DNA from: CAYPGJ01 sp050174775
GTDB taxonomy: Bacteria > Planctomycetota > Phycisphaerae > Phycisphaerales > UBA1924
Assembly: GCA_050174775.1 (NCBI GenBank)
Contig: JBFXJP010000001.1
Location: 248,001 to 312,000, forward strand
Length of the DNA: 64,000 bases
Direction of reading: 5' to 3'
Shown here: piece by piece, positions 54,092-62,802 of the stretch
Layout of the letters: the number at the start of each line of letters is the position of its first letter
How positions within the stretch are numbered: the first letter of the stretch is position 1
Program-made: the position numbers and the translations under genes
Notes under the pieces: model-generated
Told to the model about the DNA's origin: nothing
Database searches by the model: none
Seen by the model: the letters and a program-made list of their open reading frames with translations, nothing else

Positions 54092-55138
54092 ATGACAAGT
54101 CAAGGATGTTTCGGGTCGGGCTCGTTCGCTGTCGCGGCGGCGCTGGCATTGGCGACGGTCGCCCCGTCGTCGTATGGCGCGCCGATGCTGACGCAGGGCG
54201 CTGACGGGTACACGTGGTCCACGATCACGCACGCGGGGAACCGCTCGTCGCTCCCTTCCGAGGCGATGTGGAACCCCGTCTTCAGCCGAGGCGGCGTTGC
54301 GTATGAGTACCGGATGGCCACCACGGAGGTCAGCGCCTCGCAGTGGATCGACTTCATGCGCGCCTACGCGCCCTACGTCGGCTCGGAGCACCAGTTCGGC
54401 ACATTCATGGCAGGTCCGATTCGTTTCGCCGGGTTCAACACGCAAGGCGTCCCGCAGTACACCATCGCGCCCGGGTACGAGAACGTGGCCGTCAGCGTCG
54501 GCTGGCGCTACGCGGCCCGCTACTGCAACTGGCTCCACAACGACCGGGCGCTCACGCGCGAAGCCTTCGACAACGGCGCGTATGACGCCTCCACGTTCTC
54601 GACGAACCCCGACGGCACGTTCAACGACCAGCTGACGCACAACGCCGACGCGCGCTACTGGATGCCCACGCTTGACGAATGGGTGAAGGCCGTGCACTAC
54701 GACCCCGACCGCTATGGGCCGGGTCAGGAGGGGTACTGGATGTTCCCGTACGCCCAGGGCGAGCCGTTGATCTCCGGCTATCCGGGCGAGCCGGGCGCGC
54801 AGACGTCTTCCGGCATCGTTGATCTGTACGGCAGGATAGACATCGGCGCCTACCCCGATTCGACCGGTGTCTGGGGCCTCCTCGATACGAGCGGAGGGCT
54901 TCCGGAGTGGACCGAGACCGTTTTGGGTGTGCCGCGCTTCCGGGAAGTGCGGGGCTCGGGCGCGGGCGGCGGTGAACTTGCATGGATGGGCGAGGTGCTC
55001 GATGCCGACTCGATTGCCACACCCGATCTCACGGTTGGGTTGCGACTCGCTAGCGCCGTCCCGGCGCCCTCAGCGGTGTTCCTCGCGTCCCTTGTCGTTC
55101 TCACTCACGCCGCCCGTCGCCGGAGGACTGTCCTATGA
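54092..55138 (+). CDS. FGE-sulfatase-domain exported protein, copy 1
   Basis: A 348-residue exported protein: signal peptide, an FGE/SUMF1-like domain (EYRMATTEVSASQWIDFM, VAVSVGWRYAARYCNWLHN, ADARYWMPTLDEWVKA, GVWGLLDTSGGLPEWTE), and a C-terminal VPAPSAVFLASLVVLTHAARRRR sorting tail of the PEP-CTERM type. The key paired cysteines of a true formylglycine-generating enzyme are not evident, so it is likely a carbohydrate-surface or structural relative. The next gene is a close tandem copy joined by ATGA. Confidence 0.8.
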   Translation: MTSQGCFGSGSFAVAAALALATVAPSSYGAPMLTQGADGYTWSTITHAGNRSSLPSEAMWNPVFSRGGVAYEYRMATTEVSASQWIDFMRAYAPYVGSEHQFGTFMAGPIRFAGFNTQGVPQYTIAPGYENVAVSVGWRYAARYCNWLHNDRALTREAFDNGAYDASTFSTNPDGTFNDQLTHNADARYWMPTLDEWVKAVHYDPDRYGPGQEGYWMFPYAQGEPLISGYPGEPGAQTSSGIVDLYGRIDIGAYPDSTGVWGLLDTSGGLPEWTETVLGVPRFREVRGSGAGGGELAWMGEVLDADSIATPDLTVGLRLASAVPAPSAVFLASLVVLTHAARRRRTVL

Positions 55139-56140
55139 GCCTCGTGCCCGCGCTCTCGCTCGTGCTCCTTTCCGCGGCGTCCCATGGCGCGCCGATGCTG
55201 ACGCGGGGCGCGGACGGGTACACGTGGTCGACGATCACGCATGCGGGCAACCGCTCGTCGCTTCCCTCCGAGGCGATGTGGAACCCCGTCTTCAGCCGAG
55301 GCGGCGTTGCGTACGAGTACCGGATGGCGACCACGGAGGTCAGCGCCTCGCAATGGATCGATTTCGTGCGGGCGTACGCGCCGTACGTCGGGGCCGAGTT
55401 TTTCTCCGGCACATTCGTGCCGGGGTCTATCCAGTTTTCCGGGTTCAGTACGCAGGGCGTGCCCCAGTACTTCGTCGTGCCGGGGTACGAGAACGTTGCC
55501 GTCAGCGTCGGCTGGCGCTATGCGGCGCGGTACGTGAATTGGCTCCACAACGATCGCGCGCTCACGCGCGAAGCCTTCGAAAACGGGGCGTACGACGCCA
55601 CCACGTTTTCGACGAACCCCGACGGCACGTTCAACGACCAATTGACGCACAACGCCGATGCGCGCTACTGGATTCCGACGCTCGACGAATGGGTCAAGGC
55701 CGTGCATTACGACCCCGACCGCTACGGGCCGGGTCAGGAGGGGTACTGGATGTTCCCGTACGCCCAAGCGGAGCAGTTGATCTCGGGCTATCCGGGCGAG
55801 CCGGGCGCGCAGACGTCTTCCGGCATCGTTGATCTGTACGGCAGCATCGATATCGGGGCGTATCCCGACTCGACCGGAGTGTGGGGTCTCCTGGACGCGA
55901 GCGGGGGACTCCCTGAGTGGACAGAGACCGTGTTGGGTGTGCCGCGTTTCCGGGAGGTGCGTGGCTCGGCCGCCGGTGGCGGCGAGCTCGCGTGGGAATC
56001 GGAAGTATTGGACGCCGTCGCGTTGGGCGGCATGACTTCGACGAGAGGCTTGCGCATCGCCAGTGCTGTACCGGCACCGTCGAGCGTGTCTCTCGCCGCA
56101 GTTTTGGTCGCTCGTTGTGCGGGGCGTCGGCGACGGCTCG
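54190..56140 (+). repeat. Tandem gene duplication of FGE-domain protein
   Basis: The coding bodies of the two neighbouring genes (about 54,180-55,110 and 55,190-56,115) are near-identical over long runs; the proteins agree over most of their length with conserved segments such as NRSSLPSEAMWNPVFSRGGV and IVDLYGxIDIGAYPDSTGVWG. The copies differ in the signal peptide, in patches around 120-150 of the protein, and at the sorting tail. The divergence suggests an old but unconverted duplication or partial gene conversion. Confidence 0.85.
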
Positions 56141-56151
56141 CGTGTCGGTGA
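55135..56151 (+). CDS. FGE-sulfatase-domain exported protein, copy 2
   Basis: A 338-residue paralogue of the preceding gene, starting in ATGA overlap with it. The same FGE-domain segments are present, with a conservative swap of RYCNWLHN for RYVNWLHN, which removes one Cys. It ends with VPAPSSVSLAAVLVARCAGRRRR, a second PEP-CTERM-like tail. It is probably co-expressed with copy 1. Confidence 0.8.
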   Translation: MSLVPALSLVLLSAASHGAPMLTRGADGYTWSTITHAGNRSSLPSEAMWNPVFSRGGVAYEYRMATTEVSASQWIDFVRAYAPYVGAEFFSGTFVPGSIQFSGFSTQGVPQYFVVPGYENVAVSVGWRYAARYVNWLHNDRALTREAFENGAYDATTFSTNPDGTFNDQLTHNADARYWIPTLDEWVKAVHYDPDRYGPGQEGYWMFPYAQAEQLISGYPGEPGAQTSSGIVDLYGSIDIGAYPDSTGVWGLLDASGGLPEWTETVLGVPRFREVRGSAAGGGELAWESEVLDAVALGGMTSTRGLRIASAVPAPSSVSLAAVLVARCAGRRRRLACR

Positions 56152-56582
56152 GTGAAGCAGTGAGACCTTCGGGCCTGCAACGTCGCTGGATGCGCGCGTG
56201 TTCGTGGCACAGCCGTGGGATGTTTGGTTCACGGCGGAGAAGCGAGGCGGTGAGGGTGTGGGAGGGTGAGATTGAGGCGTTTGCGGGGTGAGGGGCTGGG
56301 AATGTGCCGCGTTTGGGGGGATGGAGAAAGATGGGGAGTTTGTGGGTGTGGAATAGTGCAACCGGGATTGATTTTTGGCCGAAGAAGGTGATGATTGTGA
56401 TGGCTTCTTCGCGGCCCGTTCGCCGCCCACCCGCCTGGAGAAACGAGTCCGGCGGACCGGCGAGCACCGCGACGACCGGAGCGCGTGAGCGTTTCGGGCG
56501 GTGTGCCCCGGGCGACGGCTCGGGGGAAAGAGTCCGGCGGCGGCGGCCGTACTCCGCTGCGACGGCTGGAAGTCTCTTTCGG

Positions 56583-56635
56583 AAGGAGGTGATCCAGTGA
56601 CGAATAGTGACTGTACGAGAGGGCTGCGCGTCTAA
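56583..56635 (+). CDS. Twelve-codon minigene behind a 14-nt extended Shine-Dalgarno
   Basis: AAGGAGGTGATCCA at 56,583-56,596 is complementary to the whole 16S rRNA 3' tail. It is followed without gap by GTG at 56,597 and a 12-codon frame (MTNSDCTRGLRV) ending at TAA 56,633-56,635; GGAGG is seven bases from the GTG, an ideal spacing. Such a long match is rare. It could be a leader peptide, a ribosome trap, or a remnant of a gene start. It is not a 16S gene, because the flanks do not match. Confidence 0.4.
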
Positions 56636-56687
56636 TCGACGCGGCTCGACGGAGCTGCGTTGAGTGCAGCCCCCGCATGAACAATGC

Positions 56688-56730
56688 ACGCCCGCCGGTG
56701 TCACAGACGTCGGCGGGCGTTTGCGTTTTT
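56688..56730 (+). terminator. Terminator ahead of mdh
   Basis: ACGCCCGCCG (56,688-56,697) and CGGCGGGCGT (56,711-56,720), followed by TTTGCGTTTTT. It ends a rightward transcript that starts somewhere in the 56.2-56.6 kb region. Confidence 0.75.
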
Positions 56731-56862
56731 GGCGTTGTTTTCGGGGAGTGAGGCGGCGCGGACGGCGGGGGGGGCTGGGTGTCGGTATCATGCCCGCCCT
56801 TTTCCGGGAGACGTCGGTTTTTCAAACGCACGCCTTGAACGATTACGTCGGAGACGAGAACC

Positions 56863-57831
56863 ATGTCGCTTCGTCGCGCGAAGATCAGTGTCATCGGAGC
56901 AGGGAACGTCGGCGCCACGTGCGCGCACTGGGCCGCGGCCAAGGAGCTGGGGGACATCGTTCTCCTGGACATCCCGGACAAGGTTGGCGTGGCGCAGGGG
57001 AAGGCGCTGGACCTTCTGTGCTGCGGGCCGATCGAGCGGTTTGACTCGCGGGTGACGGGGACGAGCGATTACAAGGACATTGCGGGGTCGGACGTGGTGG
57101 TGGTGACGGCGGGGTTGCCGCGGAAGCCGGGCATGAGCCGCGATGATCTGGTGCAGACGAACGTGCAGATCGTGCGGAGCGTGTGCCAGCAGATCAAGGA
57201 GTATGCGCCGGGGTCGATCGTGATCGTGGTGAGCAATCCGCTCGATGCGATGGTGTACACGGCGTGGAAGGCGACGGGGTTCCCGACGCACCGGGTGATG
57301 GGTCAGGCCGGGTCGCTGGACGTGGCGCGGTTCCGGACGTTCATCGCGATGGAGCTGGGGGTGTCGGTGGAGGACATCTCGGCGCTGCTGCTGGGCGGGC
57401 ACGGGGATGACATGGTGCCGCTGCCGAGGTTCACGAGCGTGCACGGGATTCCGGTGTCGATGCTGCTCTCGGAGGAGAAGATCAAGGCGTGCGTGGAGCG
57501 GGCGAAGGTGGGCGGGGGCGAGATCGTGAAGCTGATGGGGACGAGCGCGTACTACGCGCCGGCGTCGGGGACCATCCAGATGGTCGAGGCGATCGTGAAG
57601 GACAAGAAGCGGATCATCCCGAGCGCGGCGTACTGCGAGAAGGAGTTCGGCGTGGGCGGGCCGGGCAAGGGGTACTTCGTGGGCGTGCCGGCGCTGCTCG
57701 GCGCGAAGGGCGTCGAGAAGATCGTCGAGGTGAAGCTGGAGGGTGAGGAGAAGAAGCTGATGGATGAGTCGATCAGCCACGTGAAGGATCTGGTGGGGAC
57801 GGTGGTGAAGCTGTTCCCCGACCTGGCGTGA
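56863..57831 (+). CDS. mdh: Malate dehydrogenase (LDH-like family)
   Basis: A 322-residue NAD-dependent enzyme: GAGNVGATC near the N-terminus for NAD binding, GLPRKPGMSRDDL with the substrate-binding Arg residues that favour malate over lactate, SNPLDAMVY, and GGHGDDMVPL with the catalytic His. It interconverts malate and oxaloacetate in the TCA cycle. GGAGACGAGAACC precedes the ATG. A terminator follows directly. Confidence 0.93.
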   Translation: MSLRRAKISVIGAGNVGATCAHWAAAKELGDIVLLDIPDKVGVAQGKALDLLCCGPIERFDSRVTGTSDYKDIAGSDVVVVTAGLPRKPGMSRDDLVQTNVQIVRSVCQQIKEYAPGSIVIVVSNPLDAMVYTAWKATGFPTHRVMGQAGSLDVARFRTFIAMELGVSVEDISALLLGGHGDDMVPLPRFTSVHGIPVSMLLSEEKIKACVERAKVGGGEIVKLMGTSAYYAPASGTIQMVEAIVKDKKRIIPSAAYCEKEFGVGGPGKGYFVGVPALLGAKGVEKIVEVKLEGEEKKLMDESISHVKDLVGTVVKLFPDLA

Positions 57832-57860
57832 GGCGGCGAAAAAGTTGTGATGGATGAACG

Positions 57861-57889
57861 AACGCGGGGCGGGGGCTCCGCGTTTTTTT
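57861..57889 (+). terminator. Terminator of mdh
   Basis: AACGCGG (57,861-57,867) and CCGCGTT (57,878-57,884) followed by a run of T. It lies inside the longest reading frame of the following MFS gene, showing that the transporter must start later. Confidence 0.75.
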
Positions 57890-57913
57890 CGTATGCGAGT
57901 CGAGTCGGGCAGG

Positions 57914-59335
57914 ATGCCTACTGTTGCCCCCGTGACTCCTCCCTCTGAGACGTTGACGACGCCGCGAGCGGCTGGTGTGGCTGTTGAGCCTGTGCGTGTT
58001 GGTGCGCCGGGAGGCGGGCCGGAGGCGCCGGCGTCGGTGGCGGCGATGGCGGTGTCTGAGACGCAGTGGAGGGGGGTTGCGCGTCGGCGGTTCTGGGGGT
58101 TGAACCTGTCGCACGCGGTGATCGACATTTTTCCGATCTTCACGACGACGATGATGCTGGTGCTGGAGGATCGGCTGCACCTGACGGCGAAGCAGATCGG
58201 CGTGGTGTACATGATCACGCCGATTTTTTCGGGGGGGCTGCAGCCGTTCTTCGCGTGGCTGACGGATCGGTATGACACGCGGGTGTGCGCGCCGCTGGGG
58301 TTGCTGCTGGGGGCGGCGTGCCTGTCGTCGATGGGGCTCGCGCAGAACTTCTGGCAGTTGTGCGCGTTGATCATCGTGGGGGTGATCGGGACGGGGATGT
58401 ATCACCCGATCGGGGCCGCGCTGGCGGGGCAGATCGGGGGGAGGGCGCATCTGGGTCGCGGGTGGGCGCTGGCGTTGTTCTTTGCGGCGGGGATGGTGGG
58501 GCAGGCGCTGGGGCCGATCATTTCGTCGCGGATCAACGCGGCGTACGGGCTGACGCATTTGTTGTGGCTGGTGCCGCCGAGCGCGGTGGTGGCGGTGGGA
58601 TTGTTCTTCCTGCTGCGTCGCGTGCCGCACCGGCACGACAATCACCGGGAGATGACGGGGTTGATCGCGCGGGAGGAGCGGTCGGCGCGGTGGGTCGCTG
58701 TGTGGCTGCTGGGGTTGCAGAATTGCTTGCGGTTCATCGTGAACATCGGGGCGTTGGTGATGTTCAACGTGTGGGCTGCGTCGAAGATTCCGTCGTCGCC
58801 GGCGCTCGCGGCGAAGTTGTCGGGGAATCTGGCGGCCGCGATGACGGTGGGGATGGGTGTGTTCGGGCTGCTGGTGGGGCGATATGTGCGGCAGGGGGAT
58901 GAGAAGAAGTGCTTGATCGTGGTGTCGCTGGTGGGGGCGGTGTTCATGGGGGCGTTGTCGGCGGTGGGGGATTGGGGCGTGAGCACGGCGGGAGGCGCGT
59001 GGTGGGGGTATTGGCCGGCGTACCTGATGGCGTGTTTGTGCGCGATCGGGTTCGGGTCGACGATCCCGCTGTCGATCTCGCTGGCGCAGCGGCTCTTGCC
59101 GGGGAACACGGGGCTGGCGTCGAGTTTGATGATGGGGGCGGGGTGGGCGGTGTCGGCGCTGGCGCCGGTGATTGCGCCGGTGTTTCTGGGGGCGTCGATC
59201 AAGGAGGCGCCGGGGTTGCCGGCGTGGAGGATCGACGTGGCGTTCGCGTGCTTCGGGGCACTCTTGCTGGGGTCAGCGGCGCTGACGTCGATGATGTCGG
59301 GGAAGACGCTGCGCGGGGTGGCGGACCACCGGTGA
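57914..59335 (+). CDS. MFS transporter, Fsr-like
   Basis: A ~473-residue 12-TM transporter. The start region reads MPTVAPVTPPSETLTTP and the first membrane segment begins at FWGLNLSHAVIDIFPIFTTT. It shows the Fsr (fosmidomycin resistance) pattern with GLQPFFAWLTDR and LLGLQNCLRFIVNIGAL. Fsr proteins export fosmidomycin, an inhibitor of DXP reductoisomerase; the substrate here is unknown. The start is placed after the mdh terminator: ATG at 57,914, though 58,046 is also possible. An initial soluble stretch of ~45 residues would be unusual, favouring a later start. Confidence 0.8.
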   Translation: MPTVAPVTPPSETLTTPRAAGVAVEPVRVGAPGGGPEAPASVAAMAVSETQWRGVARRRFWGLNLSHAVIDIFPIFTTTMMLVLEDRLHLTAKQIGVVYMITPIFSGGLQPFFAWLTDRYDTRVCAPLGLLLGAACLSSMGLAQNFWQLCALIIVGVIGTGMYHPIGAALAGQIGGRAHLGRGWALALFFAAGMVGQALGPIISSRINAAYGLTHLLWLVPPSAVVAVGLFFLLRRVPHRHDNHREMTGLIAREERSARWVAVWLLGLQNCLRFIVNIGALVMFNVWAASKIPSSPALAAKLSGNLAAAMTVGMGVFGLLVGRYVRQGDEKKCLIVVSLVGAVFMGALSAVGDWGVSTAGGAWWGYWPAYLMACLCAIGFGSTIPLSISLAQRLLPGNTGLASSLMMGAGWAVSALAPVIAPVFLGASIKEAPGLPAWRIDVAFACFGALLLGSAALTSMMSGKTLRGVADHR

Positions 59336-59371
59336 GCCCCCCGGATGCCCCGGAGATGCGCGACGTGAGGC

Positions 59372-60442
59372 TCAGCGCGCGTCGATGGAGCGCGACCAGA
59401 ACTTGAGGCGCATGGAGTCTTTGGCGCGGTCGAGGGTTTCCTCGGCGACTTTGTTCGCGCGGGCGGTGCCCTGCTTGATGATGTCGATGATCTTCTCTTC
59501 GCCGGCGGGGCCGTCGTAGGCGGCGCGGCGCTGGCGCATGGGCTCGAGCATCTCGTTGATGGCGTCGGAGACGTCCTGCTTGACGTGGCCGTCGCCGATG
59601 TTGTCGCCGCGGGAGTAGCGGTCTTCGAGGTCCTTGACCTTGGCTTCATCGCGGATGAAGGTGCGGACGTACTGGAAGAGGGAGTTGTCGATGTCGCCGG
59701 GCTCGGTCATGGACTGGCGGCCGGTGAAGATCTGCCCGACCTTCTTTTTGACTTCCTTGGGGGTGTCGGAGAGGAAGATGGCGTTGTTGAGGGACTTGGA
59801 CATCTTCTGCTTGCCGTCGACGCCGACGAGTCGGCCGACGCGTCCGACGAGGGCGCTTGGGATGGGGAAGAGGCCGCCGGCTTTGGGGTAGTCGGGGTCT
59901 TCGGTCTTGGGGCCGACGTTGCAGTATTGCTGGTTGAATCGGCGCGCGACTTCGCGGCACATCTCGATGTGCGCGACCTGGTCTTCGCCGACGGGGACGA
60001 GGTCGGGGCGGAAGGCGAGGATGTCGGCGCACTGGCCCACGGCGTACATGGGGAAGCCGAAGGAGTAGTGGTCGCCGAGGTTCTTGGATTCGATCTCGGT
60101 TTTGAGGGTGGGGTTGCGCATGACGCGGTTGAAGGGGAGGAGCATGGCGAAGAACCAGGTGAGCTCCGCGATGGCGGGGATCTCGGTCTGGAGGACGACG
60201 CAGGAGCGTTCGGGGTCGATGCCCGCGGCGAGCCAGTCGCGGACGATCTCGATGGTGTCGCGTCGGATGTCGTCGGGCTTGTCGGAGCGCGTGGTGAAGG
60301 CGTGCATGTTTGCCAGGAGGAAGAAGCAGTCGTAGTCGTCCTGGAGGCGGACGCGGTTTTCGAGGGAGCCGACCCAGTGGCCCAGGTGGAGTGCGCCGGT
60401 GGGGGTGTCGCCGGTGAGGATGCGTGGTTTGGTGGCGCTCAT
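59372..60442 (-). CDS. trpS: Tryptophanyl-tRNA synthetase
   Basis: A 356-residue class I synthetase: HIGH-type motif TGALHLGHW near residues 15-23 and KMSKS near 212 (KQKMSKSLNNAIFL). It charges tRNA-Trp. The ATG at 60,442 begins MSATKPRILTGDTPTG; the reading frame stays open upstream for another 600 codons, but that is antisense noise over the neighbouring genes. It lies 30 bases downstream of the CPBP protease gene on the same strand. Confidence 0.95.
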   Translation of the reverse strand: MSATKPRILTGDTPTGALHLGHWVGSLENRVRLQDDYDCFFLLANMHAFTTRSDKPDDIRRDTIEIVRDWLAAGIDPERSCVVLQTEIPAIAELTWFFAMLLPFNRVMRNPTLKTEIESKNLGDHYSFGFPMYAVGQCADILAFRPDLVPVGEDQVAHIEMCREVARRFNQQYCNVGPKTEDPDYPKAGGLFPIPSALVGRVGRLVGVDGKQKMSKSLNNAIFLSDTPKEVKKKVGQIFTGRQSMTEPGDIDNSLFQYVRTFIRDEAKVKDLEDRYSRGDNIGDGHVKQDVSDAINEMLEPMRQRRAAYDGPAGEEKIIDIIKQGTARANKVAEETLDRAKDSMRLKFWSRSIDAR

Positions 60443-60471
60443 GGGGGGGACAGGGTAGCGGAGGAGGGGGG

Positions 60472-61476
60472 TCAGGTGGAGATGTAGGAGGCGAGGAGGA
60501 GGTTGATGGCGTTGAAGCCTGCGTGCATGAGGATGGAGGGGGCGAGGCGGCCGGTGCGTTCGTAGACGAGGCCGAGGGAGAGGCCGAAGAGGAAGAGGCC
60601 AGGGAGCGCGTACCAGGGCGCGGCGCCGAGGTGTGCGAGTGCGAAGATGGCGGAGGTGAGGGAGATGGCGAGCCAGACGGGGCCGAGGCGTTTGGTTGTG
60701 GAGGAGGAGGGGAGGATGGATCGGGTGAGTCGGATGATGGAGGTCTGGAGGAAGGCGCGGTAGACGAACTCTTCGAAGAGGGGGGCGATGAGGGTGATGG
60801 AGGCGATGGTGAGCCACCACCAGAGGTTGTGTGGGGTGGCTGGGTCGAAGAGTTCCTGGAGGGCGTTGTGGGCGAGGTTGTCGGGGGGTGGTGTGTTGTT
60901 GCGCGCGGCGAGGTAGGAGGCGAGGAAACGGGCGAGGAGGGTGGAGAGGAAGACGACGGGGAGTGCGATGGTGAGTGAGGCGGGCGCGATGAGGAGGTCG
61001 CGTGCGCGCGGGCGCAGCCCGAGGTGGGTGGAGAGGGGTTTGGCGAGGATGAGGAGCGCGAGGAGTGCGATGAGGGCGAGGGAGTATGCGGAGAGGATGA
61101 GGAGTGTCGCGTCGCGCGTGGCCGGGGCGGGTGAGGCGTCGAGGCGTGCGGCGTAGAGGGAGCCGCCGACCTGCCAGGCGGACCATGCGGCGAGCGCGGA
61201 GGCGAGGAAGAGGAGTGGGGGGGCGGAGAGGTTGTCGGTGCGTTTGGAGAGTCGGGATTCGTCGAGGGTGCGTGTGTGCCAGAGGGAGAGGAGCGCGACG
61301 GCGGCGACGATGGCGAGGACGAGGGCGTGTCGGGCGTCGTCGGGGGAGAGCGCGGGGGCGGCGGGGCCGGGGTCGGTGGGGTGCGGCGCGCCTACAACTG
61401 TGCCCTCTCCGCTGGTCTGGGAGGCGGGTTGGTCCGATGAGTAGAGGTCCGCCCGCGCGACGCCGCACACGCCCAT
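60472..61476 (-). CDS. CPBP-family intramembrane metalloprotease
   Basis: A ~334-residue polytopic membrane protein with the CPBP/Abi motifs EEFVYR, FALAHL and HAGFNAI near the C-terminus. It likely cleaves membrane substrates or processes peptides. The start is placed at the ATG 61,476; upstream codons (VATISSSVIAFGVVMG) look like the hydrophobic part of a signal peptide, so a longer form starting at GTG 61,518 is possible and would overlap trpC antisense. No clear ribosome binding site is seen at either. Confidence 0.75.
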   Translation of the reverse strand: MGVCGVARADLYSSDQPASQTSGEGTVVGAPHPTDPGPAAPALSPDDARHALVLAIVAAVALLSLWHTRTLDESRLSKRTDNLSAPPLLFLASALAAWSAWQVGGSLYAARLDASPAPATRDATLLILSAYSLALIALLALLILAKPLSTHLGLRPRARDLLIAPASLTIALPVVFLSTLLARFLASYLAARNNTPPPDNLAHNALQELFDPATPHNLWWWLTIASITLIAPLFEEFVYRAFLQTSIIRLTRSILPSSSTTKRLGPVWLAISLTSAIFALAHLGAAPWYALPGLFLFGLSLGLVYERTGRLAPSILMHAGFNAINLLLASYIST

Positions 61477-62332
61477 GACGACGCCGAACGCGATCACGCT
61501 GGAAGAGATTGTCGCCACGAAGCGCGAGGAGGTTGCGCGTCGGAAGGCGGAGACGCCGCTGGATGCGTTGCAGGAGCGGATCGCGGAGCTGGGGAGGCCG
61601 CGGAACTTCTTCGCGGCGCTGACGAAGCACCCGAGCGGTCTGCACACGTCGATCATCGCGGAGATCAAGCGGAGGAGCCCGTCTGTTCGAGAGGGTGGCG
61701 GGTGGCTGCGGCCTGAGTATGCGGCGGAGCCCTGGGACCCCGCTGAGGTCGCTCGACAGTATCACCGGGCGGGTGCGTCGGCCATTTCGTGCCTGACGGA
61801 CGAGACGTACTTCTCGGGGAGGCTGGAGTACATCCACCGCGTTCGGGACGTGACGCCGCTCCCGGTGCTGCGGAAGGACTTCATCGTCGACGCGTGGCAG
61901 GTGTGGGAGTCGCGCGCGGCCGGGGCGGACGCGATCCTGCTGATCGCGGAGTGTCTGACGGAGGGGGAGATCATCGACCTGATGATCCTCGCGCAGCAGC
62001 TGGGGCTGACGACGCTGCTGGAGGTGCACTCGGTGGAGAACCTGCTGCGCGTGCGCCCCCACATCGGGTTCCCGAACCGGTCGTACTGCCTGCTCGGGAT
62101 CAACAACCGTGATCTGGAGACGATGACGACGGATGTGTCGCACACGCTTCGGCTGGTGGACCTCGTGGAGGATCGGTCGACGCTGGTGTCGGAGTCGGGG
62201 ATCCGGACGCCCAAGGATCTGTCGCTGCTGCGCTCGCAAGGAGTGCGGATCGCGCTGGTGGGGGAATCACTGATGCGCGAGGCGTCGCCTGGTGAGGCGT
62301 TGTCCCGGCTGCTTGCGCGTCCGGAAGCGTGA
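61475..62332 (+). CDS. trpC: Indole-3-glycerol-phosphate synthase
   Basis: A 285-residue TIM-barrel enzyme of tryptophan synthesis. It starts MTTPNAITLEEIVATKREEV, carries AEIKRRSPS with the catalytic Lys, LTDETYFSG, VLRKDFIVD, LLEVHSVE, GINNRDL, SESGI, and GESLM. It closes CdRP to indole glycerol phosphate. Its ATG shares the palindrome CATG with the start of the divergent CPBP gene, so both starts use the same four bases. trpS lies just beyond that gene, making a local tryptophan cluster. Confidence 0.95.
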   Translation: MTTPNAITLEEIVATKREEVARRKAETPLDALQERIAELGRPRNFFAALTKHPSGLHTSIIAEIKRRSPSVREGGGWLRPEYAAEPWDPAEVARQYHRAGASAISCLTDETYFSGRLEYIHRVRDVTPLPVLRKDFIVDAWQVWESRAAGADAILLIAECLTEGEIIDLMILAQQLGLTTLLEVHSVENLLRVRPHIGFPNRSYCLLGINNRDLETMTTDVSHTLRLVDLVEDRSTLVSESGIRTPKDLSLLRSQGVRIALVGESLMREASPGEALSRLLARPEA

Positions 62333-62385
62333 CGTGCGGGGAGCCACGAGGGTATAGTCCCGCCGCATTCGGAAAGGGATTTCCC

Positions 62386-62784
62386 ATGGCGCACGGACGT
62401 GAGATTCTGAGGGCTGTTCTGCTGGGCGCGGCGTTGCTGGCGCCTGTGGCGTGCAAGAGCACGACCCGCACGGGCAAGTCGTACACGCTGACGGTGGACC
62501 GGAGGTTGGAGGCGTTGCTCTCCGCGGACCTGCGGCGCGCGCATGAGACGGCGCTGTCGGTGGTGCGCGAGGACTACGGGTACGTGGTGAGCCGGCACGT
62601 GGCGGATGCGCGGGAGGGGATCATCGAGGCCGTCACGGCGCGCGGGAACGCGGTGAAGGTGGAGACGTTCCGGGACGGGGACTACATCACGCGTGTGCGG
62701 ATCTTCGTGGGGCCGCTGGGGGACGAGGCCGCGATGCGGGAGATGTTGAATCAGATCGAGACGCGGCTCAAGGAGCGGCGGTAA
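62386..62784 (+). CDS. DUF3568-like lipoprotein
   Basis: A 132-residue protein with a lipoprotein signal (LLGAALLAPVACKS, lipobox Cys near 24) after GGAAAGGG and ATG at 62,386. The mature part (TLTVDRRLEALLSADLRRAHETAL and VKVETFRDGDYITRVRIFVG) fits DUF3568, small outer-membrane or periplasmic lipoproteins of unknown role. It follows trpC with 53 bases. Confidence 0.65.
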   Translation: MAHGREILRAVLLGAALLAPVACKSTTRTGKSYTLTVDRRLEALLSADLRRAHETALSVVREDYGYVVSRHVADAREGIIEAVTARGNAVKVETFRDGDYITRVRIFVGPLGDEAAMREMLNQIETRLKERR

Positions 62785-62802
62785 TCCGGCTGGCGTGCGG
62801 GA

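Larger units (their letters stand above)
56152..56862 (+). other. Non-coding region before mdh with repeat, super-SD minigene and terminator
   Basis: No long gene is credible here. The region holds a direct repeat of GAGTCCGGCGG at 56,445-56,455 and 56,530-56,540, a very strong ribosome binding site with a 12-codon minigene, and a Rho-independent terminator at 56,688-56,730. It therefore looks like a transcribed unit, perhaps a small RNA or leader, upstream of mdh. Confidence 0.4.

Noticed and set aside
56583..56600. 16S rRNA 3' end
   Set aside because: Only 14-15 bases match the anti-SD tail; flanking sequence shows no rRNA homology.
60442..62239. Upstream extension of the trpS frame by 600 codons
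   Set aside because: Low-complexity antisense of the CPBP and trpC genes; the enzyme begins at 60,442.
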